DNA from: Cyrtodaria siliqua
Lineage: Eukaryota > Mollusca > Bivalvia > Adapedonta > Hiatellidae
Reading direction: 5' to 3'
Length of the DNA: 64,000 nt
Assembly: GCA_037043455.1 (NCBI GenBank)
Contig: JAWPHD010010201.1
Span: forward strand, 32,142 to 96,141
Below the pieces are notes generated by a model. It was not told the origin of the DNA, did no database searches, and saw only the letters and a program-made list of their open reading frames with translations. The position numbers and the translations under genes were made by a program. Positions 20,643 to 32,800 of this stretch are shown piece after piece (the first letter of the stretch is position 1; the number at the start of each line of letters is the position of its first letter).

Positions 20643-22857
20643 CCTTATAAGAGTGCACCATTAGCTCCCATCAATGTGTGAAATTTTAAAATGAAATTAT
20701 AGTAAAACTGGCAATGGAATTGATAAAAAAAAGCTGAAAAATGATCTGTATTTATAAACAAAAAAATATTAATAAGTCTTTTTGAAGTTTTTGAAATTGC
20801 TGTTACTAATGTCTTATCTTGACGGAAAGTTTGACGGAATTTGATGACATTAGCAACAACAAAAGTTCTTGAAATCACTGATATAATGGTAATTTTTGCA
20901 ATAAAATCTTCATATTTTGATTTACAGTAACCCAGACTGTATAGGTTTTGGATAGAAAAGCTTTTCAAAGTTCATCTTTAGAGTGTTTACAAAGCAATAT
21001 TAATGTTGCTAATGTCACATAAGTTTGACGGAATGTAGCTAATGTCATCTTTGACCAAAAGTTTGACGGAATTTGATGACATTAGCAACAAAAGTTCTGT
21101 AAATAACTGACATCATTGATTAAAATATTTGCAATAAAATCTACCCATTTTCATTTACAGTTACCCAGACTGTATAGATTTTGGATAGAAAAGCTTTTCA
21201 AAGTTTGTCTTTAGAGTGTTTACAAAGAAATATTAATGTTGCTAATGTCACAAAAGTTTGACGGAATGTAGCTAATGTCATCTTTGAAGGAAAGTTGACG
21301 GAATCTGGTGACATTAGCAACACAAGTTCTGTAAATAACTGATACCATTGTAATACTTGTAATGAACTGTTCCTATTTTCATTTACAGAAACATAGACTG
21401 AATAAGTTTTGGATGGAAAAGATTTTCAAAAGTCCATTTTTAGAGTGTTTACAAAGAAATATTAATGTTGCTAATGTCACATAAGTTTGACAGAATGTAG
21501 CTAATGTCACATATAGAGGATCTTAAACTCGTTCCCATTTCATACAAGATTTATGAAACGAGTTATGAATTATTTTAATTTTAACGAGCCTTTTGGCGAG
21601 TTAAAATTAAAAATAATTCATAACGAGTTTCATAAATCTTATATGGAATGGGAACGAGTTTAAGATCATTTTTATCACATAACACTGCAATCAAATTAGT
21701 AAAAATTAATTCAGATTGACATAGAACCGCCACGACGTCAGACACACTTTAGCGCCAAAACGTCATAAAATATGTGACGTCGTAACGTCGCGTCTCACAC
21801 ATAATATTGCTTATAAAAGAGTTAGTGTTTTACTGCTTTACAAAACAGCAGTTTACGCCAACTTGTTAACGAACCAACAACAATGTTTTGTATAACGTGT
21901 ATTATTTTATAAGCTGTCACAAATAATAAGTTTATGACTCAGATCTGGGTGAATTTGTAATAAATAAAATAGTTTCAGTTAATACACTTGCGTAGTGTTA
22001 CAGGTTTAACTCAACTAGTCAAAATCGTTCCAGGTTGTATAACATGTGTGTCATACAATAGAATATTAAATGGGACTTTATGTGATAAATGTTGCTAATG
22101 TCATCTTATTTGACAGAACATGTTCAATGTTTATTTTTGTGAAAGATTGTTGAATATTCACTCACACTGTATAAAACAGTGAATCAGGTTCAAACAAAAT
22201 CCCTGTAAATTGGAAATGCATGTTTTATCAAGGAAGGTTATTTGTTTAGTAGCAGGTTGTTGCTAATGCCATCTTGTGAATTTGACAGACATGACATTAG
22301 CAACATTGTTTTTTGTAAAATAATATGTGTTGGACTATATAATATAAAATTATCTGTCTATAGTTCTCATTACTGATAAATTAGATGATTTGCTGTCATT
22401 TTTAGCTCATAAGAGCCAATCAGAAATTATTTACATGAATGTAATTGTTTGCTAATGTCAGCAAGTTTGACAGAAAACTTTCAAAATAAAAAAAAAAAAA
22501 AAAAAGAATCCACAGAATCTGCTTAACTGTTGTAAAATAATTTAGTACTATTTATGTTCTTGTTAGATCTAATGACATTTGCAATAAAAACATCTCCGAC
22601 TTCAATTTATCTGCCTTATAAAAGCGTCATGTCACTTTATCGGGAGATCTGACTTCATTCCGTCAACATTTCTACACTTTTGCAAACTTTTTTTCCTTTT
22701 ATTCTTTAAACTTTTGTAGATTTCTCTTCTTCACCAATTTCGCTGATACTTGATAGAGTAAACAATAAAAGGGGAACATACATGATAGACACATATATAC
22801 ATTCAATGAAAAATATTGATAAAAGAAAAATTGACGGAATGGTGCACTCTTATATGG
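20643..22857. mobile_element. 2.2-kb TIR element with internal tandem repeats
   Basis: The ends are inverted: CCTTATAAGAGTGCACCATT at 20643-20662, and its reverse complement with one mismatch at 22838-22857. The inside carries a ~234-bp tandem repeat (about 20770-21520, three-plus units), marked by GCTAATGTCA, TTTGACGGAAT and CCCAGACTGTATA, and further scattered copies of GCTAATGTCA/TGACATTAGC up to 22480. No transposase frame is present, so it is non-autonomous. No clear target duplication was seen. Confidence 0.75.
21519..21667. repeat. 149-bp near-perfect palindrome
   Basis: Arms begin GATCTTAAACTCGTTCCCAT and end with the reverse complement; the centre is ACGAGCCTTTTGGCGAGTT. It interrupts the repeat array of the TIR element, so it is probably a later insertion. 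CGACGTCAGA and TGACGTCGTAACGTCGCG follow within 130 bp. Confidence 0.85.
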
Positions 22858-23786
22858 TAGAACAAGTTATGATGATATATATAGTTATAAAAAAACTGAC
22901 ATCACTCAGAAAAACAACACTAACATTTTCCCATTTAAGTCCTTCATAAATGATATATATATAATAACGATAAGAAGGATATCACACCTATTAAATGTAC
23001 ATGTACTGTCTAAATGTTAGTTATAATCAAAAGCTATAGTATAAATTCCTGTGGTGCCACCAGTTCAATACTATAAATTTAACTTCTAGTACCAATTTTC
23101 AACGTTTTAAAATGTGTGTATAGGTACAGACTATGAAACCATTTAGAGCTATAACTCTCACAGTTAAACAGAATATATATTGAGATCTAGAGATGGGGTC
23201 GAACTGGTTTGGGACGACATATCATGTAATTCATTTTGTAAACAACATAAATAAGTCTACCATTGTCATGATTGTGTCTAAGACCTGGGCATATATGAAA
23301 AGCATATTAATAATAAATTTATTCTCTCACGTACAACTGATATTACCGATCAAGCGCTTCTTTATGTCTAATTATCGGGTAAATTGTAAATAACACGTAA
23401 ACAAAATCTTTAAAGTTGCCGCTTAGGTTCTCATCCTGTCGCGAGAACAGGGACGAGATGTTACAAAACTGTCACATCCGGGTACCTCGGCGCTTGACGC
23501 CATTTGCATTGCTTCCCAACTAACATTTGAGCGATCTTACGATCGCCTTTTAGCACTCATTTGGCGTTTTGTCGCTACTGTTTGGGGGACATACACATCC
23601 CCCAACTTTACATTTAACAACTTCTTTCATTTTATTCTTATAATTATTTTAAATTTTCCGAAAGAAACCAATTTTTTTTCACTTGGTCATTGCAAACATG
23701 GAGTTATAAAATGTCTCAAACTGTAATTTGCCGGTTCAACAAAGTGGCCTTGGGGTCCAAATCGTCATACAATCAATTAGGAGTTG

Positions 23787-23859
23787 ATGTCAGAGGAGGA
23801 GAAGAGAATGGACAAGAAAACAAATCCACGACAATCGTCTGCCGTTCAGAAAGCGAATG
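23787..23859 (+). CDS. RNF10: RNF10 exon 1
   Basis: Starts [18 protein letters not shown] and ends in phase 1 at a GTAACG donor. A TAG lies in frame 9 nt upstream of the ATG. MDKK aligns with the MDKN of the human protein, so the second ATG at 23808 is also possible. Confidence 0.8.
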
Positions 23860-26800
23860 GTAACGGTACGACCGAAATATTTTTACCACACAATTTGTTC
23901 AGCACTGACAGGGCATAGCCTAATAAATTGGCTCCTATGCAGTTTTTTTTTATTATTCTGACGTTCTATGTAACTGCATATACGCCTAATTTCCTTTGCA
24001 AAAAACCCGACTGGAAAAAATGCTCGAACACCCATGTGACTTGAAATCGAACGAAATTGAGCAGCTTATCAGACTCCTGTGCGTAAACCATGATGATAAT
24101 CTAACAAAATAATAAGTTATTTACCATTTACTTTCGGTTTTATTTTTTTCCGAAGCATATTTTACATAATATATCGATTTTTCGTAGATCGCTATACATG
24201 TGTATTGACAATATATTGACAAGTGCGCGTTTCTCCCAACGTTGCATGCGCATAAGTACACATTTTCCACTGTGGACAACGTGTCACGAACTACGTTGTG
24301 TATAATGTACCTAGTATAAAGTTTTCAAGTCTTAGGTTAACAAACGGTAATGGGCGAAGGGTGCCGGGATATTTATTATAAGTAACCCTTTCAGACATTC
24401 TCTTAAAAGAAAAATTAATCTCGCTTGTTTTATAGCCTGATCTGGGGGGGGGGAAAGCACCTAACCATAGACCTACTGTATGTCCATGACCTAACTTAAG
24501 CTTGTTTATTTTGTTTTGTTATGTTCATTTCATTTAGTGTGTATGTGTGGGGGGGGGGGGGGGGGCAGTACGGGGTCGCATAATTGATATAGTTGTATAT
24601 TTGATAAAACAAAACAACACAGACATATGTAAAAAAAAACATTCGGGTGGTGGTGGTGATGGTGGTGTGGGGGGGGGGGGGGGGGGGGGGGGGGGCGTAA
24701 TGGAGGGGGAGGGGGGCAACATAGCTTTAAGTGTAAGATTTGACCAAAACAACACAGAAATATGTAAAATATATATATAAATCGAGTTTAACGTGGGGCA
24801 GGAGGGTGGTGGCAGGGCCACGTAAGAATTGACCAAAACGAGACTGAAATATGTAAAAAAAAAAAATAATATATCTAGTTTCGAGTGGAAATATAACATT
24901 TTTAAAAGAGCCGTAACTCCGCCGTTACTGGTCCGATCTGGTTGGTTTTTGAACTTGGCCAGTAGAGATAATAAAATTTACCAAAGCAATACAGAAATAT
25001 AAAAAATATATAGTTAAGGGTGTGTGGGGGTGGGGGCGGGGTGGTAGGGGGTGCGGGGGCATAGCAATATGTGTAAGAATTGACCAAAACAACAAAGAAA
25101 TATGAAGAAAAAAAACAGAGATTCGAGTCGGTGGGGCGGATGGAGGAGGGTGGTGCCGGCGGGGCAACATAGCTATATGTGTTAAAATTGACCAAAACAA
25201 CAGAAATATGTAAAAAAAAAAAAAATGTGGGAGGGGGAGAGGGGTGTGTGGCGGGGCGGGGAGGAGGGAGCCCATGCCCAAATATGAGTGAAGTACAAAT
25301 AAGATGCATAATGATATAAGATCCCAAACCAAAATTATAACTGTATATACACCAGCTTACATGCAAACCTAGATCTGCCTTTATTGCACATTTTATGGGC
25401 CGTCACAATTTGGATTCCATGGGAGCCCAGAATTTGCGGAAGACAACATTACTTAAGCAACCCTTTACAACATACTATAAGGAAACCAATTCACAAATTT
25501 AGTTGAGCTAGGATGGGACATTGTGCTTTATAAAAAGAAATCGTGTGTTTGGTGGACCTGAACATGGTGATTTTGTTTACGAAAACAATAACTGTCACTA
25601 GTATTCAAATCCCCCATCCACGCCCCAACCCCCACCCCCAGGGTTTATGGGATGACGAGTTGTCCGTCGCCCGTCGTCTGCTAACTTTTGCCTTGTGAAC
25701 ACTCTTGCAACTTCATTATTATTATTCGGATCTTTACCAAACTGCTAATTTTCATATATTTTATATTCTCTTTATTACGATTTAAGAATGAGGAAGAGTC
25801 TTGTAGAATAATAAACGACTAAAACAAGTAATTTTAACAATACTATAAATATAACAAAAACATTACTTTTAAATCGGCATGAAATATGTGTAGTTTAAAC
25901 ACACTACACAATGTTTTACGATTGTATCAATAAACGGTTCTATTCTATTCTATTCTATCGACGGTGCATGGTAGGTTGCGTATGGTGAAGTAATATGCGC
26001 AAGGAACTTTGGGTAAGAATTTCAAACAAGATGGCGGTACCCTTCGATAATTCGGAAATGTGTCAATATATTCGTGATAAATTTGGATAATCTGAGATAT
26101 TTCATCTTGGCAGGTAAATTTTGAAACACCAATCGACTCAAAAAAAAATCTTCTTTCAACCTGTGCATATATAATATACAAACAATGCGGTTTAAAAGCG
26201 TGAAACCTTCCCAACAGATTCCGTTGGGAAAGTCCAGTCGTAAAATGTGCAATAATCAATACACGTTGATGCTCGCCAAAACGACAAATTTCAAAAGAGC
26301 ATTAAACGTGTATTTTAACACACTATGACAGGGCACTGATACTCAAATTATAGACCTCTCCCAAGTACAAATTCATAATTTTGCATTGCAGAGATATTGA
26401 GATTTTATTTTATTATCAGTAGGTGATAAAAACTTGTGTTACTAGGTTTTTATTAGCTCTACTGATCAGAGATCAGATCAGTAGAGCTTATGCCGTGGTG
26501 CGGCGTCCGTCCGTCTGTCTGTCCGTTAACTTTTTTTGTAGCGACTTCTCCTCTGAAACTACTGAATGGATTTTCATGAAACTTTACAGAAATGTGGCCC
26601 ATGAAGTCTAGTTGATCCTAGCAAAAATTCATGTTGATGTGAAATCCAAGATGGCCGCCAGATCTAAAAATAGGTTTTTAAAAAACAAGTTTGTAGCGAC
26701 TTCTTCATGAAAACTATAAGTGATATTGATATGGGACTTTTTCTAAAATGATCAGCATGACATGATGTTGGTCCTTGTCGAAAATCGTTTTGATTCGACG

Positions 26801-29800
26801 TTAAACATGGCTGCCAGCGGCCATCTTTGTTTACATAGAGTTATATAATGAAAACTTTTAGCGACTACTCCTCTGAAACTACTTGACGGATTTTCATGAA
26901 ACTTCACAAGAATGTTGCTCTTGATGTCTTATTGATCCTAGCAAAATGTCAGGTCGGCCGGAAATTCAAGATGGCCGCCACAGCTAAAAATAATTTTTCA
27001 AAATACAAGTTTGTAGCAACTACTTCTTGAAAACTATAAGTGATATTGATATGGGACTTTTTCTAAAATGATCAGCATGACATGATGTTGGTCCTTGTCA
27101 AAAATCGTTTTGATTCAACGTTAAACATGGCTGCCAGCGGCCGTCTTTGTTTACATAGAGTTATATAGTAAAAACTTGTAGCGACTCAGGGATTTTTTTC
27201 ATGATTTTGGGAACATGACCCGTACCCCTGGAATTGGGAATTTTAGCGCGATTTTTCATAAAATTGGGAATCGTAGCGCGATTTTTAATAAAATTCGGAA
27301 AAATATAAAGTAAAGCTTTCCTTTCATAATTATATCTTTAATACTGTTTTTTGTACACCAAGATAAACAGAAGCATTTATACGCTTTTGAACCCCAATCA
27401 TTGGATTGGGACACTAAAAAAAAGATTATTTTTTTTAAAATTGGGAATTTTTTCCTCTTAATTGGGAAAAAAAGGTATGTTTTGGCATTGGGAATATGAC
27501 CGAATTTCGGCTATAAAAACAGCCAAAAAAAACCCCTGCGACTACTCCTTTGAAACTACTTAACAGATTTTCATAAAACTTTACAGGAATGTTGCTCTTA
27601 ATGTCTAATTGATCCTAGCAAAATTTCAGATCAGCCAGAAATTCAAGATGGCCGCCACAGCTAAAAATAGATTTTTAAAAAAGAAGTTTGTAGCGACTAC
27701 GTCTTGAAAACTATAAGTGATATTGATATGGGACTTTTTGGAAAATGATCAGCATGACATGATGGTTATCAGAGTCAAACATTATTTTGATTTGACGTTA
27801 AACATCGCTGCCAGTGGCCATCTTTGTTTACATAGAGTTATATGATGAAAACTTGTAGCGACTACTCCTCTGGAACTACTTGACGGATTTTCATGAAACT
27901 TCACAGGAATGTTGCTCTTGATGTCTAATTGATCCTAGCAAAATTTCAGGTCGCCCGGAAATTCAAGATGGCTGCCATGGCTAAAAATAGATTTTCAAAA
28001 TACAAGTTTGTTTCGACTACTACTTGAAAACTATAAGTGATATTGATATTGGACTTTTTGTAAAATGATCAGCATGACATGATGTTGGTCCTCGTCAAAA
28101 ATTGTTTTGATTCAACGTTAAACATGGCTGCCAGCGGCCATCTTTGTTTACATACAGTTATATAGTAAAAACTTGTAGCGACTAATCCTTTGAAATTACT
28201 TTGCAGATTTTCATGAAACTTTACAGGAATGTTGCTCTTAATGTTTAATTGATCCTAGCAAAATTTCAGATCGGCTAGAAATTCAAAATGGCCGCCACAG
28301 CTAAAATTAGATTTTTTAAAAAAGAAGTTTGTAGCGACTATGTCTTGAAAACTATAAGTGATATTGATATGGGACTTTTTGTTAAATGATCAGCATGACA
28401 TTGTGGTTATCAGAGTCAAACATTATTTTGATTCGACGTTAAACATGGCTGTCAGCGGCCATCTTTGTTTACATAGAGTTATATAATGAAAACTTGTAGC
28501 GACTATTCCTGTGAAACTACTTGACGGATTTTCATGAAACTTCACAGGAATGTTGCTCTTGATGTCTTATTGATCCTAGCAAAATTTCAGGTCGGCCGGA
28601 AATTTAAGATGGCCGCCACGGCTAAAAATAATTTTTCAAAAAACAAGTCTGTAGCGACTACTTCCTGAAATCAAAATCAATCAGTAGAGCTTCAAGGTCA
28701 TTTACCTCTTGTTTTGAAGATTTTGATTTTAAAATATACATATATTGAATCAATTTGCAAGAATGTGCTTGAAATATGCATGGTTTTAAAAGAATCACAC
28801 CGTAGATACCTCAATTTTAACAGTAAATTTGGTTGAACATCAAGGATAAAGACCGAGTTTTATCACCTACCAGAATGTATTGGTTCTTGACCAATCAGTG
28901 ACCAGAAATAAGAACTAACCAATACATTATATTGTATGCAGTGACCACACGCGGCTGATTCACTAGAGTTACATTCCTCAGCACATGGTGCTGCCTGATT
29001 GTCTAAGACAGTCAGCAATTCATCGCTAGTCTTCTTTTTTCGTTCGTTGACTTGGAAAAAATCAGAAATTCGCTTCATTATTGATTCACCTATCTGCAAA
29101 AAGCTTGCATTTTGACTAGAAGAGCGATTACGATAACGTCTAAAATGCGGACTGGGTCGTACGGTACCGTACATTGTACAGAATGACTTATTTCCCTATA
29201 TTCGAACAGATATTGTAATGATTTCAATTTTATTAATTACTTCAAATAGATTTGATACATTAAAAATGAAAGTGTCTAACAGTTCTTCGGTTCATGTTTA
29301 CGGTTAAACTTATAAGTAATAGATAGAGTCTGGTCTAAGCGAGTTGGCTTATTTAAACACCGAGATGGGCGTAGCTAGAGTAACTTAGTCAGGAAAGCGT
29401 AGTTTTATCCAAATACACTAACAACCATTCTATTTATTTATAGCGCTTCGATTTATTTATTTATAGAATTTCGGGGAAAGCCTATAAGTTTCACGAAAAT
29501 TATCAAAATGAATTGATCACTGGCAGTCACTGGTATGTTTCGTATTGCGCCCGCTAGGCCTAGACAAGTGTAGTCAGTGTGCCATGTGTGTTTTAATTGA
29601 CGTAAATAAAACGGTACATCTCCTGATATTTTCCACTCGGCAAATTTTGCGAGTTCATGAAAAAGTAACTCGTATGTTGTGGTAACAAATATCAGCAAAA
29701 AACCCATTTCATTTGAGAAAATGAAGATGTAGTTGTTAATTGATTTGTTAATAATGTGTCGTTATCACGATGTGTAAAAATAGTGCACACATCATTAATT

Positions 29801-32800
29801 CGGTAATGAATTAAATATATCTTCATTTTTCTCAAATGATTATTTATTTGTCACATTGTAATTCCATACATGTATATGTTGGATTTGGGAGGTTTAGGGA
29901 TAGATTTGGCAGAAATAGGTAGGTTTGGATATTTCGTAACCCACACCATGTTTGACATTGAATAATGTGATAATGCAGATACAGGTTATGAGTTAGATGG
30001 GTGAGGAGGGCGCAACTTTCAACAATTAACAACCAAAAAACATGTTTTCAGTTTAGGGGCAGCGCAACTTTAAAAAAAATAATGTCTGACATCAAAAAAA
30101 AAAGAAAAAGGCTCTTGAAGTACACCCACCCCCACATACACACTCGGGCTCAAATTTAGCTAACGCAACTTCAATTTTGCGGGTTTTGGAACCGAAAATG
30201 CGAGTTGAAACAACTGGCAAAATGTTGTTTGTTGCATTCAAGTTAAGAAAATATTTAAACTTCACTGTTTTCGAAGGATAAATAATAACGAACAGGTAAA
30301 ACAAATGCTTCTGTGGTCTGTTGTAACCTTAGCGCCGCACAAGTTGTTAGCAACAGCTTCCTCCAAGTCATAGTTTATTCTTTTGAGCTTATATTTTTAG
30401 CGCGCACAAGACAGCTCAGAATGTCGAAAGTGCTTAATATTTGTAGCGCACACAAGATGGCTCAGAATCTCGAAATGTCTACTCTTGTTAAAAAAAAAAA
30501 TGCTTACAGAAGTACCCTTTTTTTTAGCTCTGCTGTACTTAGCTCTGCACAACTCGTTATGGGATGACAAGTTGTCCGTCCGTCCGTCGTCCAATAACTT
30601 TTGCCTTGTGAACACTCTAGGGCCTTCATTATTAATCTGATCTTTACGAAACTTCGCCAGTGTGTTTATATCAATGAAAGCTCGGACAATTTCGAAAACC
30701 AGTCAGATTGAATTAATTTCAGTTGTATGGCCTTCGTTTTGCTGAAAAATGCCATATTAAGCCTTGTGAACACTCTAGCATCTTCATTTATTATTTGTTC
30801 TTTACCAAACTTGCACAGATTGTTACTATCAATGAAAGCTTGGACAAATTCGAAAACCAGCCAAATCAGATCTGTAACACTGGAGTTATGGCCCTTGTTT
30901 TTTTTGAAAATGCCATTTTCTGCCTTGTTAAAACACTAGCACCGTCTTTTAATATTTGATCTTTACCATACTTACACTGTTTGTTATTATCGATGAAAAC
31001 TTGCCAAATTGAGAGTAATAGCCCTTGATTTGCTTAAAAATTGCCATATTCTGACTTGTGAACAGTCTAGCACCTTTATTTATTACTTTATCTTTAGTAA
31101 ATTACCAAATTGCACAGATTGTTATAATCAATGAAATCTCGGACGAGTTCGAAAACCAGCCAAATGGGATTAGTAACAGCAGATTTATGGCTCTTGTTTT
31201 TCTGAAAAAGCTATATTCTGCCTTGTGTAAGCTCAGGCAAGTTTGAAAACCAGCCAAATCCTATGAGTAACATCGGAGTTGCGGCCCTTGATTTAGTTTA
31301 AAATGCTGTATTTTGCCTGTAAGGCGATAAGGCTTTCATTTGGACAGATTTTATTGAAACTTTGCAGGGATGATCAGTACCAAATCTAGTTGTGTATGTC
31401 GTCACCGTGTTCCAGTGCAATGATTTTTGGCAGAATTATGTCCCTTTAAAGGTTTAAATACACAAACTTTGCCCGGATTCTTTTCCTGAACCCCTAGCCG
31501 GATTTCAGAGAAACTTTGCAGGGAAGATCAGTACCAGGCTTAGTGGTGCATATCGTCCCTATAATAAGGCTATATTTCGCTTGAATGATTTTTGGCTGAG
31601 TTATGGCCCTTTAAAAGTTTTACTACACAAACTTTGGACTATTTCTCTTGAACGCTTGGCATGATTGCAACGAAACTTTGCAGGGATGATCAGTACCAAA
31701 CCTAGTTATGCATGTCGTCCCCATGTTTCGGTTGAAAGATTTTTGGCTGAGTTATTGCCCTTTAACGGTTTTAATACACACATTTTGTCTGGGCTGGATT
31801 TCAGTGGAACTTGGCAGTGAATGATCAGTACCAAGCCTAGTTGCGCATGTTGTTGGTGTGTTCCCCATCAAAGACTACATATAGCCAAGAGAGGCTGAGC
31901 GATACAGGGGCCTCTTGTTTTTTTAGAGCATGCAATAGGAAACCAATCTTTTTTTCTTTTTGGCCTAATGATACAACATCAAAATCATGCAGAGTATTTG
32001 ATATTTCCAGACTTAGCATTTTCTGGATTGCCTTTAGTCTCGTATAATTAGTGAAGGCCCAGGCCCCTGTTATGATGTTATCCAAATATAATCTGCACCG
32101 TAAAACCCAATTCAATCAATCGTGGGCATGTGTCTTTCTCCCATGTGTTGATACTTCACATTTTCAACACATTGCTTTTATACTACAGCTGTTATTGAAC
32201 CAAATTTTGAAAGTAAATTTAAGTTACCCACCTTTTTACTATTTTGTGAAATATATACTACATATTATTGGGTGAGGCCATCCTTATATATTAGTTGTTT
32301 GTCTGCTGTTTCCTAGCCCAGAATCTCATAATTGGGTAGGTAGATAGGTGGGATTTGTTGAACATTATAAAGTATTAAAAAAAGAAGGAATTGAAAAATA
32401 GTAACAAAAAAATGTTGATCTATAATTTCTATAAAAAGTTTTGGGTAGGGGTATGTTTGAAAACAGCTACCAACACTGTTGTATGGTTGGCCTTAGGTAC
32501 ATGTACTGTAAGTAAAAGAACAACCCGCTATTCACATTCGGTTTATGTGTTATGCTAACATTTTCTCTGAGATGACCTCAAATACTGCTTTACATTGTAT
32601 TTGAGTATAATGGAATGCAGAATGGGTTCTTCAGTTCAATTCATGAGAATTGATCCTGTAAAATTTCATTTCTCATTTAAAACATGTTTTGTTACAGATA
32701 TCGCCTCTAGAAACCAACGTTCAGGTAAACGCCGGGGTAATGTTACAGCTGGTGCTAATTACTCGTACACTGACAGCCCAGCTAGAAAACAGACACCCCA

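Noticed and set aside
24534..25366. Proline-rich minus-strand frames
   Set aside because: They arise from G-runs and simple repeats in RNF10 intron 1; no splice sites or non-repetitive domain.
25945..26259. 104-codon minus-strand frame
   Set aside because: Two overlapping frames compete, no domain is seen, and no exon partner was found.
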